Shown here: in pieces, positions 9,900 through 20,361 of the stretch
Layout of the letters: each line of letters begins with the position of its first letter
Position numbering within the stretch: the first letter of the stretch is position 1
NCBI RefSeq assembly: GCF_000372725.1
Contig: NW_005195801.1
Coordinates: 83,955-147,954 of the forward strand
Direction of reading: 5' to 3'
Source of the DNA: Emiliania huxleyi CCMP1516
Taxonomy: Eukaryota > Haptophyta > Isochrysidales > Noelaerhabdaceae
DNA length: 64,000 bases
Translations under genes and position numbers: made by a program
Notes under the pieces: model-generated
The model's database searches: none
What the model saw: the letters and a program-made list of their open reading frames with translations, nothing else
Told to the model about the DNA's origin: nothing

Positions 9900-10868
9900 A
9901 TGACAGACAGCGTCGGCTTCATCGGCCTCGGCATCATGGGCGAGGGGTGCCGACCGCCCACCGCGCCTCGGGCTCCTGCCGCCTCCCGGCCGCTCGCCTC
10001 ACGCGCCACCGCCTTGGGCCCTCGCAGGATGGCAAAGTGCCTCCTCAAGTCGGGCCGCAAGCTGGTCGTGTGGAACCGCTCCGCCGGCAAGTGTGCCGCT
10101 CTGTCGGCGGACCACCCGGGCGCGGTGACGGCGGTCGACAGCCCTTCGGCCGTCCTCGCCGCCTGCGACCTGGTCTACTGCATGCTCTCCACGCCAGACG
10201 CGGTCAAGGCCGTGTACGAGATGGAAGGCGGCGTGCTCGCGGGCGTGCGCGCCGGCACCAAGCTGGTGGACTGCGCGACGCTCGCCGCGGAGGACATGGT
10301 GCGGCTGGAGAAGCAGGTGACGGAGCGCGGCGGCCGCTTCCTCGAGGCGCCGGTCTCCGGCTCCAAAGGGCCCGCCGCGTCCGGGCAGCTCATCTTTCTG
10401 ACGGCGGGCGACGAGCCGCTCTTCGAGGAGATCAAGGGCACCGACCTCGAGGCGATGGGCAAGGCCTCCTTCTTCTTCGGCGCGCCGGGCAAGGGCGCGC
10501 GCATGAAGCTGGTCGTCAACATGGTGATGGGCACCATGATGGCCTCGCTCGGCGAGGGGCTCGCGCTGTGCGGCGCGGCGGGCATGGACTGCGAGCAGCT
10601 GCTAAAGGTGCTCGACCTAGGCGTGATGTCCAACGGCATGTTCCGGCTCAAGGGGCCGAAGATGGTCCAGTCGGACCACGCGCCAAACTTCCCGTTGCAG
10701 CACGCGCAAAAGGACATGCGGCTCGCCGGCGAGCTGGGCGCGCAGCTCGGGCTCGGGCTGCCGGTGGCGGCGGCGACCAACGCCGCGATGCTGGCGGCGC
10801 GCGAGCAGGGGCTCTCCGACGAGGACTTCTCGTCCGTCTACGAGGCGCAGAAGAAGACCAAGCCCTGA
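9900..10868 (+). CDS. Glyoxylate/succinic semialdehyde reductase-type beta-hydroxyacid dehydrogenase (295 aa)
   Basis: Exons are 9900-9946 and 10028-10868, with a GT-AG intron (GG|GTGCCG...CTCGCAG|G). Splicing restores the NAD(P)-binding loop GFIGLGIMGEGMAKCLLKSG, which supports the boundary. Further hallmarks are VVWNRSAGKC (dinucleotide fold), the substrate-loop motif APVSGSKGPAASGQL, the catalytic-lysine helix RMKLVVNMVMGTMM and the C-terminal QKDMRLAGELG. MKLVVNMVMG and SGSK match GLYR1-type enzymes, which reduce glyoxylate and succinic semialdehyde with NADPH, better than mitochondrial 3-hydroxyisobutyrate dehydrogenases. No targeting peptide is visible, so it is probably cytosolic. It is divergent from the cyclophilin-ankyrin gene. 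Confidence 0.9.
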   Translation: MTDSVGFIGLGIMGEGCRPPTAPRAPAASRPLASRATALGPRRMAKCLLKSGRKLVVWNRSAGKCAALSADHPGAVTAVDSPSAVLAACDLVYCMLSTPDAVKAVYEMEGGVLAGVRAGTKLVDCATLAAEDMVRLEKQVTERGGRFLEAPVSGSKGPAASGQLIFLTAGDEPLFEEIKGTDLEAMGKASFFFGAPGKGARMKLVVNMVMGTMMASLGEGLALCGAAGMDCEQLLKVLDLGVMSNGMFRLKGPKMVQSDHAPNFPLQHAQKDMRLAGELGAQLGLGLPVAAATNAAMLAAREQGLSDEDFSSVYEAQKKTKP

Positions 10869-11156
10869 CGCAACGGCTCCGAGACGCGGGCTCTGGCGCG
10901 CGGCGCGCGAGAGAGCGCCGCGCGGTCCCGAGCCGCGGCTCCCGCTGCGCGCCGCTGTCGAGCGACGCAGGTTGGCGGCCGAGCGCAGCACGCCCCGGAG
11001 GCGGGCGGGCGGCAGCCGCTCCGTCGAGCGTTGTTTCCCGTATTCAATCATATTCCGCTGGTTATTGGTTGGTGTTTTGCGTCCTTGAGCTCAAAAGGAT
11101 GATAGCCAACTCATTTTCTTGTTTTCTTGCTCGTTCAATTCTTTTCCCACGCGAGT

Positions 11157-11650
11157 CCCTGCGAGCCGTCTTCTTACCAGGTTGCAACCCTAGTCTCGCA
11201 CTGTGCTGTGAACAGAGCACCAACCAACAGCTCTCAGGACCCCCCGGTGCTGGGGTGCTGCCAGCAACCAACCAACTCGCCGGCGAGCGGAGCGAGCCGA
11301 AGAGCTGTGGGCCACGCCTGCCCACCGGGACCGACCGCGTGCAGGAAGCCGCATCGCCAGCGCCGTCGCAGCATCGAGCGGCGCGTCCTCCCCAACCAGC
11401 GGCGTGTATTACCATAGGTCGTCGGCTTTGCCGACGGGCGACGTGGACGGACACAGGCAGGGACGGGCGAACCACGTACCCGAACAAGCATGACCAGCGA
11501 ACGGGGCATTGCACTACATAGTGCGGGACCTGGGGCAGCAACCAACAACCTGGATGGGGACGGGGTGCTGCGCAACCGACGCCAACCAGCAGCGTTCACA
11601 GCACAGTGCGAGACTAGGGTTGCAACCTGGTAAGAAGACGGCTCGCTGGG
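11157..11650. mobile_element. ~490-bp MITE-like element with ~55-bp terminal inverted repeats
   Basis: The arms 11157-11213 and 11594-11650 are inverted copies. The inner 51 bp (from GAGCCGTCTTCTTACCAGG) match perfectly and only one mismatch lies near the outer end. No coding capacity is evident between them. No obvious target duplication was found. The right arm ends 74 bp before the start codon of the membrane-protein gene at 11724, so it could contribute to its 5' region. An AATTCTTTTCCC element lies just outside the left arm (11138-11149). Confidence 0.65.
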
Positions 11651-11723
11651 AAGGAGCGCTGGCTGGCGTTGCAGCCAGCCAGCCTTCTCGGACTCGGACG
11701 CCAAGGACCCTGCTTGGCACGGC

Positions 11724-12128
11724 ATGACAGTCGTCCCCGAGTACCTCGAGGAGACGGACGCCCTCTCGTGGGCCTCGTTCTGGGTTGGATCAGTGGGCGC
11801 AGCGATGATGATGGCCGGCTACTTCTCTCTGCTGCGTGGCTTTCTGACCGAGCGCAGCCCCTACTACCACGCGCTGAACGCAGGCGGTGGCGTGCTCGCT
11901 GCGACCGGCGCGCTGCTGGAAGCGCTGATGGGTTCCCTCGGCGCCTATCCTCTGGTGGTGCTCGAAGGTGTCTGGGGGCTGCTCGGGCTGATCGAGCTGG
12001 TGAAGGCAGCGCGAGCCTCGTCACAAGGAGTGCCTCGTGCCTCACATTCGCTATCGAGAGGGAGCGTAGGAAAGCCCCTGCCAGGACCGCAGCACGAGGC
12101 TTTGTGCGGCGCAGCCGCTGTTGTTTAG
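11724..12128 (+). CDS. CBU_0592-like small membrane protein (134 aa)
   Basis: The protein has three hydrophobic segments: WASFWVGSVGAAMMMAGYFS, then ALNAGGGVLAATGALLEAL, then YPLVVLEGVWGLLGLIELV. The AYxLL...ALNxxGxxLL...E.xWxLLGL spacing is that of the bacterial CBU_0592-like domain, a small integral membrane family of unknown function. The final ~30 residues are hydrophilic. The start is the first ATG after the inverted-repeat element. A GAAATAAAA polyadenylation-like signal lies 70 bp past the stop. The family is common in bacteria, so an old bacterial origin is possible. The next gene downstream is convergent. Confidence 0.7.
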   Translation: MTVVPEYLEETDALSWASFWVGSVGAAMMMAGYFSLLRGFLTERSPYYHALNAGGGVLAATGALLEALMGSLGAYPLVVLEGVWGLLGLIELVKAARASSQGVPRASHSLSRGSVGKPLPGPQHEALCGAAAVV

Positions 12129-12497
12129 TACGCGCACCGAGGTTCCGGGCGACGAGAGCCACCCCGCGCATTTTGTTGAGTCTTGAGACCTGTGGGGGGA
12201 GAAATAAAACGAAGACGTCTACTAGGAGATGGGGTGTGTGACGTGGATGTCTCTTACGTGTCTTGAAATAATTAGGGAATAAAGCCATCTGTGTAGACGC
12301 GCACAGGGCCGCGCGGGGAAGGCACGTGTAATCGTCCTTACACCGCTGAAGCTGCGCTGAAGAAGCCCGGCCCACACAAGACACTGGCCGCCCTCTGACT
12401 CAGAAGCGCTCAGACTATGTCGTACGCGAGAGCTAAAGCTCTCGGTCTGGGCGAGCTCCGCCGCCGCGCGACCTCTGAAGCTGCCACCCCAAGGCGC

Positions 12498-13731
12498 CTA
12501 GCCCAGAATGAATCGCTCGACGGCGTCGAAGCACGGCCCCGGCGCCTGCTTATAGACCCAGTGCCCCGCGCCCTTGACGCTGACGACGGAGCAGCCCTCC
12601 GTCAGCCGCAAGGCGTCGAGCGCCGCCTCGGTGTGCCTGGGACAGGCGAGGAGGATGGGTGAGCGCCGCCTCGCCGCCGCGCTGCTGGGCTCGACTGCTC
12701 GGCTGCCAGTGCGCGTTCTTGTCCTCGCCGAAGACGTAGAGGATTGGCTGCCGCTTCAGCGCCGAAGCGAGGCTGACGTTGGCAAGCGCGCGTCTCCGGC
12801 CCTCCCGGTCGGCGAGGAGGGTGAGGGCGTGGAAGTAGGGGTAGCAGCGGTAGGGCGTGACGGCCTTGGAGGCAGTCGCCTCCCCGTTTGGCTCCTGCCA
12901 AGGGCGGAGCCCTGTGGGCCCAAACGCACGCCCGCCCCAATCGAGAGGCCCGAGCGGCGAGAGGAAGGGGCAGAGCCAGGCGACGAAAAAGACGGTATAG
13001 AGGCAAAGCCAACCGACCGGCGCACAGCGGCGCCAAAGGAAGAAGCATGCGCCGAGGCTGGCCCAATAGAGCAGGTGGATCGCCTCGTGCCTCAGGCTCT
13101 CTGGCCGGCAGAGAGAGACGGTGCCGTCCGACGCGCTGTGCATGAGGTCCGTCGCGTGGATCACCTACACGCGGGGAACTGGGTCGCGGTGCGGGACGAC
13201 GGAGCGTGCGCTCGGCGCTTTGCAGCGCGGCCGCACGTCAAACAGCACGAGCTTATCGCAGCCAAAGTTGTTCGCGAACGCCAGCCCCGGGTAAATGGCC
13301 CAGTCATGCACAACAACGGAGAGGGTGGTTGTATCTGACGCGGCCCTGCTGCTCCGGCCAGCGTACAGCGCGCTGCGCCGCGTGCTCTGCGCACGAAGGG
13401 CCGCCGCCGCCTGCGCAAAGGCCTGCGGGATCTCGTCGAGCGTGTAGCCCTGCGGCCGCAGCAGCGGCCCCTCGCGTTCAAACTCGGGCATCGAGCACAC
13501 TCCGACGAGGCAGCCGCGCTCCGCGAGCCGCCGTGCGAGCGGCGCAAGCGAGGAGTGGTCGTCCGGGAACCCGGCGCAGAGCAAGACCAGATGGTCAGCG
13601 CCAGTCGGCCCGGCGACGAAGAGAGTGCCCGCGCCCTCCAGATCAAGAAGGTCGTGCGGGACCGCCTTGAAGAAGAGGTTCAGCAGCGCGGTCGCGCGCC
13701 GCGAGGAGGGTGACGAGGAGGGAGAAGACAT
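12498..13731 (-). CDS. Alpha/beta hydrolase with a predicted membrane hairpin (361 aa, 3 exons)
   Basis: Exons are 13731-13237, 13164-12713 and 12636-12498. The first intron is GT-AG and the second GC-AG; the second splice gives YVFGEDKNA|HTEAALDAL, a continuous hydrolase strand-helix. The core shows LVLLCAGFPDDHSS (oxyanion region), the nucleophile elbow VVVHDWAIYPG with Asp or a neighbouring residue in the nucleophile position, as in epoxide hydrolases, and the C-terminal VKGAGHW with the catalytic His. Between them a cap segment holds two strongly hydrophobic stretches (AIHLLYWASLGACFFLW and CLYTVFFVAWLCPFL), suggesting membrane anchoring. Substrate unknown. The start-site element GAAAATTCTTTTTCGC lies about 26 nt upstream of the ATG. 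Confidence 0.8.
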
Positions 13732-13751
13732 AGGTGGCGACCGACAGGCGA

Positions 13752-13840
13752 CAGCGAAAAAGAATTTTCAAAAAATAATCGCCATGGACTGGCGCGCACT
13801 GGCACTAAGTGCACCAGCGAAAAAAGAATTTTCGGTCGCA
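13752..13840 (-). promoter_or_regulatory. Two AATTCTTTT start-site elements upstream of the hydrolase
   Basis: On the minus strand the element GAAAATTCTTTTTCGC occurs at about 13753-13769 and again as GAAAATTCTTTTTTCGC at about 13818-13834. The proximal copy is 26 nt from the ATG. See the findings for the window-wide pattern. Confidence 0.5.
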
Positions 13841-14197
13841 AAAAGGATTTTGGCTACACGGGACTATCTCTCCAGGAGAGGTCTGCTCTATTTATTTTGA
13901 GCTTAGCCTTCGATGTTATGAAACAAACGCAAGGCGGACATGGCATATCGCTCTCGGGCCCACAGACATCCCGCACACTCGCCGCACACCCGCCGCCCCC
14001 GCGCGCGCCCCGCCCCGGCCGGGAGAAAGGGGAGTGACAGTTTGGGATGGCAACAGAACGAGTATGTTGAGTCCTGGGCACATCAGGACATCACCAGCAC
14101 GCGACAGCACCATCGGACCCCACTTGCCCGCTCGGGTGCAGGCGTCATAACTCATATGATTTCACACACGCTGGATTTCGCACACGGAAGCGAAATT

Positions 14198-14614
14198 TTA
14201 TCGTGCTGGTAGCACGTTGGATGCTGCCGTCGGCCTAGCGGATCGCGAGAGCTCATACACGAAGAGGGATATCAGAGTGAACAAGCTCACGGCCACCGTG
14301 GGCAGCAGCCGCCGCAACGCACCAGCGATGGCCAGCGTCATCGTGGGCGTGGCCAGGAGCACCCTCATGCGCGGACTGGCGCGAGCGGCGGCACGAGGCG
14401 CGATCCGCGCCGGAGCGTGTGCAGGCCTGGCGTTGGGGTGGCGCACTGCCTCGGGAGGCGGCATTGCCACTTGCCGACGGCTCGGCACGCCATGCCACTC
14501 GGAATGTCCATCCCAACCGTGAAGCCGACGGCAGAGCGGAGAGATGCGCGACGTGTGGACAGCCGCCGCGGTGGGTGTCAGGAGGAGCAGCAGTACGGAG
14601 GAACTCGGGCACAT
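14198..14614 (-). CDS. Hypothetical secreted or membrane protein (138 aa)
   Basis: The minus-strand frame opens with MCPSSSVLLLLLTPTAAAV, a plausible signal peptide. It continues through a basic middle and ends with a hydrophobic stretch, LLPTVAVSLFTLISLFVYEL. No family is recognised. On the coding strand, ~75 bp upstream of the ATG, the sequence GGAAAATTCGC resembles the start-site elements of neighbouring genes. The copia mosaic begins about 100 bp upstream, so the gene may have lost distal regulatory sequence. Coding status is uncertain. Confidence 0.3.
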   Translation of the reverse strand: MCPSSSVLLLLLTPTAAAVHTSRISPLCRRLHGWDGHSEWHGVPSRRQVAMPPPEAVRHPNARPAHAPARIAPRAAARASPRMRVLLATPTMTLAIAGALRRLLPTVAVSLFTLISLFVYELSRSARPTAASNVLPAR

Positions 14615-14715
14615 GGCGGCAGCGAGGCGCTCTCGGTCCTCCGGCGCTCAACTCCTTTCGAATCAGGCTCGCTTTGCGAATTTTCCTAATAATCAAAGGA
14701 GGTTGCATTTGCAAT

Positions 14716-16907
14716 CGAGGCTTCGGCCAACGATATTATTGCTGCCGCAGCGGTACGAAACTGCGCAGTCCCCGCCGTCACGGCTTGCGCCCAGCGGCTC
14801 CACGGCCGCCGCGGTCCCCGCCGCCCTTGTCGGACTTGATCTATCTGCGCCTGGAGAGCGGCGACCTGGGACTTGGCGGCCGCGAGCTCCTCCTTGAGCG
14901 CTCCTTGCGAGGCAATCTCCGCCTCGAACGCCGCCTGCGCAGCCGCCTTGGCCTCGTTGGCGCGGTCCGCGTTGTCTTGGTCGAGGATGCCCTGCATCGC
15001 GAGCGTGGACGCCTTGAGGCCGTACGTCTTGCCCGAGTGCACGGCGAGTTGGCGCTGCACGTCGATCTGCACACGCATGTTTGCGCCCCGAGCGTGGCCC
15101 CCTTGGCGCCGATCGCGTCGAGGATGTGTTCCTCGATCACCGTGTCGGGGAGGTGCCACTGGGAGTCCTTGAGCAACTTGTTCGCCTGCTCGATGCCCGT
15201 CTTGAACTTGGCGAGGCTCGCGGACGTGAGGTCGTTGAGAGCGTCGGGGGAGATCGCCTTTTCGAGGTCCGCGCGCAGCGCCTTCGTGCGCACGTTCTTG
15301 GAGTTCGGGTCCTCCGACTCGATGAGCGACTTGATCGCCGCGATGCCCTTCTTGATGTCGTAGTGGTCGGCGTCCTCGTCCGCCAACATCTCGGCCAGCG
15401 TCTCGTCGCCCTTGACGGCGTTCTGCAGCAAACCGTAGAGAGTTGGAGCTCATCACGTGCGACCAGCCCATGGCGTACACCTGGGCGGAGCGCGGGGAGG
15501 GCGAGACCTGGTACTGCGAGATGCCGAAGGGGCTCAAGGGCAAGCCCGAGTACTGCTACATCGATCCCATCACCGGCGAGGAGAAGGACATGGTGTGCGA
15601 GGTCGGCAACCTCTACGGCGCACCATCCGCAGGTAACGCTTGGTGGAACATGGTCAAGTCCATCAATAAGGCGTTTCCTGGGCTCGTTCAGTCCGAGGCG
15701 GACCCGAGCTGCTTCACCCTCACCCGCAACAGCACGAAACTCATCGTCGTCATCTACGTGGACGACTTCGGCATCTTCCACTCCGGGACCACCGCTGGCA
15801 AGGCGCTCGCGCACGAGTACATCGAGCACTTCAACAAGCACGTCGGCAAGCCGCTCAAGGTCCACGAGGGAAAGGTGCACGAGTTCCTCGGGCTCACCAT
15901 CACCAAGACGCAGACCGGTTTCAAGCTGTCTGCCAGCAAGTACATCGACATGCTGCGCGCGCGCTTCTTCCCGTCAGGCGTCACGCACGCGGGCTACAAG
16001 GTGCCCGCGGACAAGGACCTCCCGTCCATCGTCATCAGCGCAGCCGAGAAGAAGACCGCGCCCGACCCGCAGCTCCTCCAGCGCTGCCAGTGCCTCATCG
16101 GCAGCCTCATGTTCGCCACCAACGCGCGCCCCGACATCCAGTACACCGTCTCGCAGCTGGCGCGCTGCATGGCTTGGCCCGACGCGAACATCGAGGCCGC
16201 CGCCGAGCGCTGCCTCATCTACCTCATCGGCACGCATGCGCACCTTCGCCTCGTGGTCGATGCGGTCGGGGAGTTCCTCGAGCACCTTGGCGACAGGGAC
16301 CCCCTTGCAGATGAGGTCGCCGATGCACTTGCCACCGTGCAATCCGTTGCAGTGGGGGCACGGCTTGCGCCCAGCGGCTGCGCGGCCGCCGCGGTCCCCG
16401 CCGCCCTTGTCGGACTTGATCTGCGCCTGGAGAGCGGCGACCTGGGACTTGGCGGCCGCGAGCTCCTCCTTGAGCGCGCCTTGCGAGGCAATCTCCGCCT
16501 CGAACGCCGCCTGCGCAGCCGCCTTGGCCTCGTTGGCGCGGTCCGCGTTGTCTTGGTCGAGGATGCCCTGCATCGCGAGCGTGGACGCCTTGAGGCCGTA
16601 CGTCTTGCCCGAGTTCACGGCGAGTTGGCGCTGCATGCCGATCTGCACGCGCATGTTTGCGCCGAGCGTGGCCCCCTTGGCGCCGATCGCGTCGAGGATG
16701 TATTCCTCGATCACCTCGTCGGGGAGGTGCCACTGGGAGCCCTTGAGGAACTTGTTCGCCAGCTCGATGCCCGTCTTGAACTTGGCTTGGCTCGCGGACG
16801 TGAGGTCCTTGAGAGCGTCGGGGGAGTACGCCTTCTCGAGATCCGCGCGCAGCGCCTTCGTGCGCACGTTCTTGGAGTTCGTGTCCTCCGACTCGATGAG
16901 CGACTTG
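14716..16907. mobile_element. Ty1/copia mosaic block (fossil)
   Basis: A segment recognisable as copia reverse transcriptase (about 15443-16230, plus strand) lies between two segments recognisable as gag (about 14830-15435 and 16230-16907, minus strand). A short LTR-derived bit sits at about 14750-14775. The block is rearranged and broken in several places and cannot be a functional element as it stands. Its similarity to the copies at 17-24 kb is high, suggesting a recent origin. Confidence 0.8.
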
Positions 16908-17193
16908 TGTGAAGGTCTTCAGTGACCACTCACAAGCTGTTCCAAAGCCTGACAGAAATGTACTGTCAAAACTTTGTTCAAACAAAAGTCCTGGCCCGCG
17001 GCCCCCACACCCACAATGACTATCAATCCACGGCTGCGGGTGAAGGGCAAAACCGCGCCGCTGCAGAACGGTTTTTGCAAAACCGTGCCGCAGCGGTACG
17101 AAACTGCGCAGATGCAGTCCCTGAGTGGTAAGGACACTATGTGTGTGTGTGTGGCCGTCGACTAGACGGCTGCGCGGTCGTCGGTCTTCAACA
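16908..17193 (-). repeat. Copia LTR, inverted copy (286 bp)
   Basis: On the minus strand this reads TGTTGAAGACC...GACCTTCACA, with TG...CA termini. It differs at roughly 3% of positions from the copies at 20076 and 22556, by eye, so it is somewhat older or from a sister element. It contains TGCAAAAACCG- and GGTTTTGCCC-type imperfect repeats and an (AC)n tract. Confidence 0.85.
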
Positions 17194-20075
17194 CGTTGAG
17201 CACGGTGCGGGTCGTGCCGTAGCGGACGACGCTCGCGAAGGTCTTGGTGAAGTCGACGCCGGGCCGCATCAGGTTGCCCATGACACAGCCGCGCCACTTG
17301 GCAGAGATCTCGGCCTCGAATGTCGAGAGGGAGATGTGACCCTGCTTCTTGGAGAAGTACGAGATGATCGCGGTGCCGATCTTGAAGGCGCAGCCGGAGG
17401 TGCTCTGGCGGGTGCACCAGTTCGCGTCGGAGCAGCCGAAGAGCTTGGGGTCGGCGACGCGCTCGTAGTGGAGGCCGAGGTCCTGCGTGCCGATGAGGTA
17501 GATGAGGCAGCGCTCGGCGGCGGCCTCGATGTTCGCGTCGGGCCAAGCCATGCAGCGCGCCAGCTGCGAGACGGTGTACTGGATGTCGGGGCGCGCGTTG
17601 GTGGCGAACATGAGGCTGCCGATGAGGCACTGGCAGCGTTGGAGGAGCTGCGGGTCGGGCGCGGTCTTCTTCTCGGCTGCGCTGATGACGATGGACGGGA
17701 GGTCCTTGTCCGCGGGCACCTTGTAGCCCGCGTGCGTGACGCCTGACGGGAAGAAGCGCGCGCGCAGCGTGTCGATGTACTTGCTGGCAGACAGCTTGAA
17801 ACCGGTCTGCGTCCTGGTGATGTTGAGCCCGAGGAACTCGTGCACCTTTCCCTCGTGGACCTTGAGCGGCTTGCCGACGTGCTTGTTGAAGTGCTCGATG
17901 TACTCGTGCGCGAGCGCCCTGCCAGCGGTGGTCCCGGAGTGGAAGATGCCGAAGTCGTCCACGTAGATGACGACGATGAGTTTCGTGCTGTTGCGGGTGA
18001 GGATGAAGCAGCTCGGGTCCGCCTCGGACTGAACGAGCCCAGGAAACGCCTTGTTGATGGACTTGACGTGGTTCCACCAAGCGTTACCTGCGGATGGTGC
18101 GCCGTAGAGGTTGCCGACCTCGCACACCATGTCCTTCTCCTCGCCGGTGATGGGGTCGATGTAGCAGTACTCGGGCTTGCCCTTGAGCCCCTTCGGCATC
18201 TCGCAGTACCAGGTCTCGCCCTCCCCGCGCTCCGCCCAGGTGTACGCCATGGGCTGGTCGCACGTGATGAGTTCCATGTCCTCCTGCGCGGCCACGTTGA
18301 GCACGGTGCGGGTCGTGCCGTAGCGGACGACGCTCGCGAAGGTCTTGGTGAAGTCGACGCCGGGCCGCATCAGGTTGCCCATGACACAGCCGCGCCACTT
18401 GCACCGGCCGTCGGACTTCCGGGAGGCGATCTCCTTCAGCGGGAGGACGCGCACCTTGGCGGGGCGGCGCATGGGCTTGAGCGTGCCGTTCTGGATGAGG
18501 CCGAGGAACTCGGTGTCATACGCTTTGTACCACACGTCGCGCAGCTTGGGGTCGCGGATGTTGGCGATGTCCTTGTAGTGCTTGGGCACGATGTTGTCCG
18601 GCATGGGCATGATCTGGCCGTCCACGCTCGACATGTACGCGACGCACTGATCCGTGGTGTTGCGGTAGACCGACGACGATGGGGATGCGGCCGCCGCAGC
18701 CGCCCAGATGCCGAAGGGCGTGGCATTGGCGGCGAGGCGGGCGTTGAGCATGTTGTTGTACTCGCCCGTCGAGACGCCGCCGCGGCTGCGGGTGGTGCGC
18801 GGCGCAGGCGCACCCGCTGCGGGCGGGTTGACGTTGCCGTCGTTGGCCGGGTCTGGCATGATCACCACCTCCTCGTCGAGGGTCAGCCCCCCGGCGTGGT
18901 TGTCGGTGGTGGGGAGGAAGACGGAGTCGCCGCGGGTCACGTTGTTGTCGAGCGTAGCCTTGTCCGACTCGTCGGGCGTCTCGTCCGCGGTCACAGGCTC
19001 CGGCCACGCGCCCTCGATGTCCGTCGGGGTGAGGTCGGAGGTGGGAGCACGGTACTCGATGCCGTTCCAGAGCTCGTTGACGCAGAAGGTCGCCTGCGTG
19101 GTGGTGCCGATGTGCCCCTTGCGCGGACCCTCGGTGATGACGTACTTCCAGCCGGGCGAAGTGCGCGAGATGCCGAGGAAGGCCGCCATCTCGCCCGTGG
19201 GTGAGACACCGTTCGCCACAAGGTGGGGGGGCGACTTGACGATCATCTTGCACGCCCACGGGTAGAACATGTTCATCTTGGGGCGCTGCCCGGTCTTGAG
19301 CTCGTACGCTGACTTGCCGGTGTCGCGCACGGCAAAGGTGGCGTTGGCGATGGTGGCCGCGTACACCCAGGCGTAGCCCCAGTACTGGTAGAGCTGGGTG
19401 GCGCCATGCCCCCCTGCGCGCGCCATCATCTCCCGCACGATCCTGCCGCAGGTAGCGTTCGCACGCTCGCACGCCCCATTCTGCCACGGCTCGTAGGGGC
19501 AGCTGTTGCGGAGGGTGATGCCGTACTTGAGGCAGAGCTCGCGCACGGCGCTGGAGTTGAGGACGACCTCGTTGTCGCAGAACGCAACTCCTCCGCGGAA
19601 CGTGTGGCCGTCCTTTCCCTCGTTCTCGGCGAAGTACTTGCGCAGGTAGGCAGGCGTCTGGCCCTTGGTCTGCAGGATGTACGGCGTGATGGTGCTGGTA
19701 TGCTCGTCGACGACCATGAGTGCGTAGCAGTGCCCATCGACGCCTACCACACCCTTGGGCGACCAGAGGTCGTAGTGCGACGAGCCTCCGAAGCGAGTGG
19801 CCAGTGGTCGGCCGGTGCTGCGCCGCGCGTGGTACTTGGCGTTCGCCTGCAGCGCGGCGTCGTCGAGGCCCTCGTTGCGGTCCATCTTGGAGAGGTCTGG
19901 CACGCCGTCCGCGATCTTGCTGAGGTCCTTTAGCGCGTCGCCGGAGATGCACAGGGCGTGCCGCCAGAAGGTGCCATCCGTCGGGCGCCGCCCCGGCTTG
20001 CCGCGCACGATGGCCTTGGCGGCGTTGGCGCCGACGGATGCGCCGAGCGGCATCAGGTGGATGTTGAAGTCCTCC
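17194..20075 (-). mobile_element. Ty1/copia pol region: integrase, reverse transcriptase, RNase H (fossil)
   Basis: The minus strand carries, in copia order, an integrase core (LWSPKGVVGVDGHCYALMV; AFCDNEVVLNSSAV), a reverse transcriptase (KWRGCVMGN; YVDDFGIFHSG) and an RNase H segment (GCSDANWCTRQSTSG; STFEAEISAK). The integrase-before-RT order assigns it to Ty1/copia. An LTR follows its 3' side in the expected orientation. On its 5' side it abuts a head-to-head LTR instead of its own gag. It contains an extra duplicated RT segment at the LTR junction. The coding part looks largely intact, but the element as a whole is rearranged. Confidence 0.9.
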
Positions 20076-20361
20076 TGTTGAAGACCGACGACCGCGCAGC
20101 CGTCTAGTCTACGGCCACACACACACACATAGTGTCCTTACCACCCCTGGACTGCATCTGCGCAGTTTCGTACCGCTGCGGCGCGGTTTTGCAAAAAACC
20201 GTTCTGCAGCGGCGCGGTTTTGCCCTTCACCCGCAGCCTGGATTGATAGTCATTGTGGGTGTGGGGGCCGCGGGCCAGGACTTTTGTTTGAACAAAGTTT
20301 TGACAGTACATTTCTGTCGGGCCTTGGAACAGCTTGTGAGTGGTCACTGAAGACCTTCACA
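20076..20361 (+). repeat. Copia LTR (286 bp)
   Basis: The repeat runs TGTTGAAGACC...GACCTTCACA. It is nearly identical to 22556-22840; the difference I noticed is one base in an A-run. This points to very recent insertion or duplication. Confidence 0.9.

Noticed and set aside
15437-16928. Long plus-strand frames across 15.4-16.9 kb as host genes
   Set aside because: They run through copia fragments in alternating orientation and are treated as part of the fossil mosaic, not as host coding regions.
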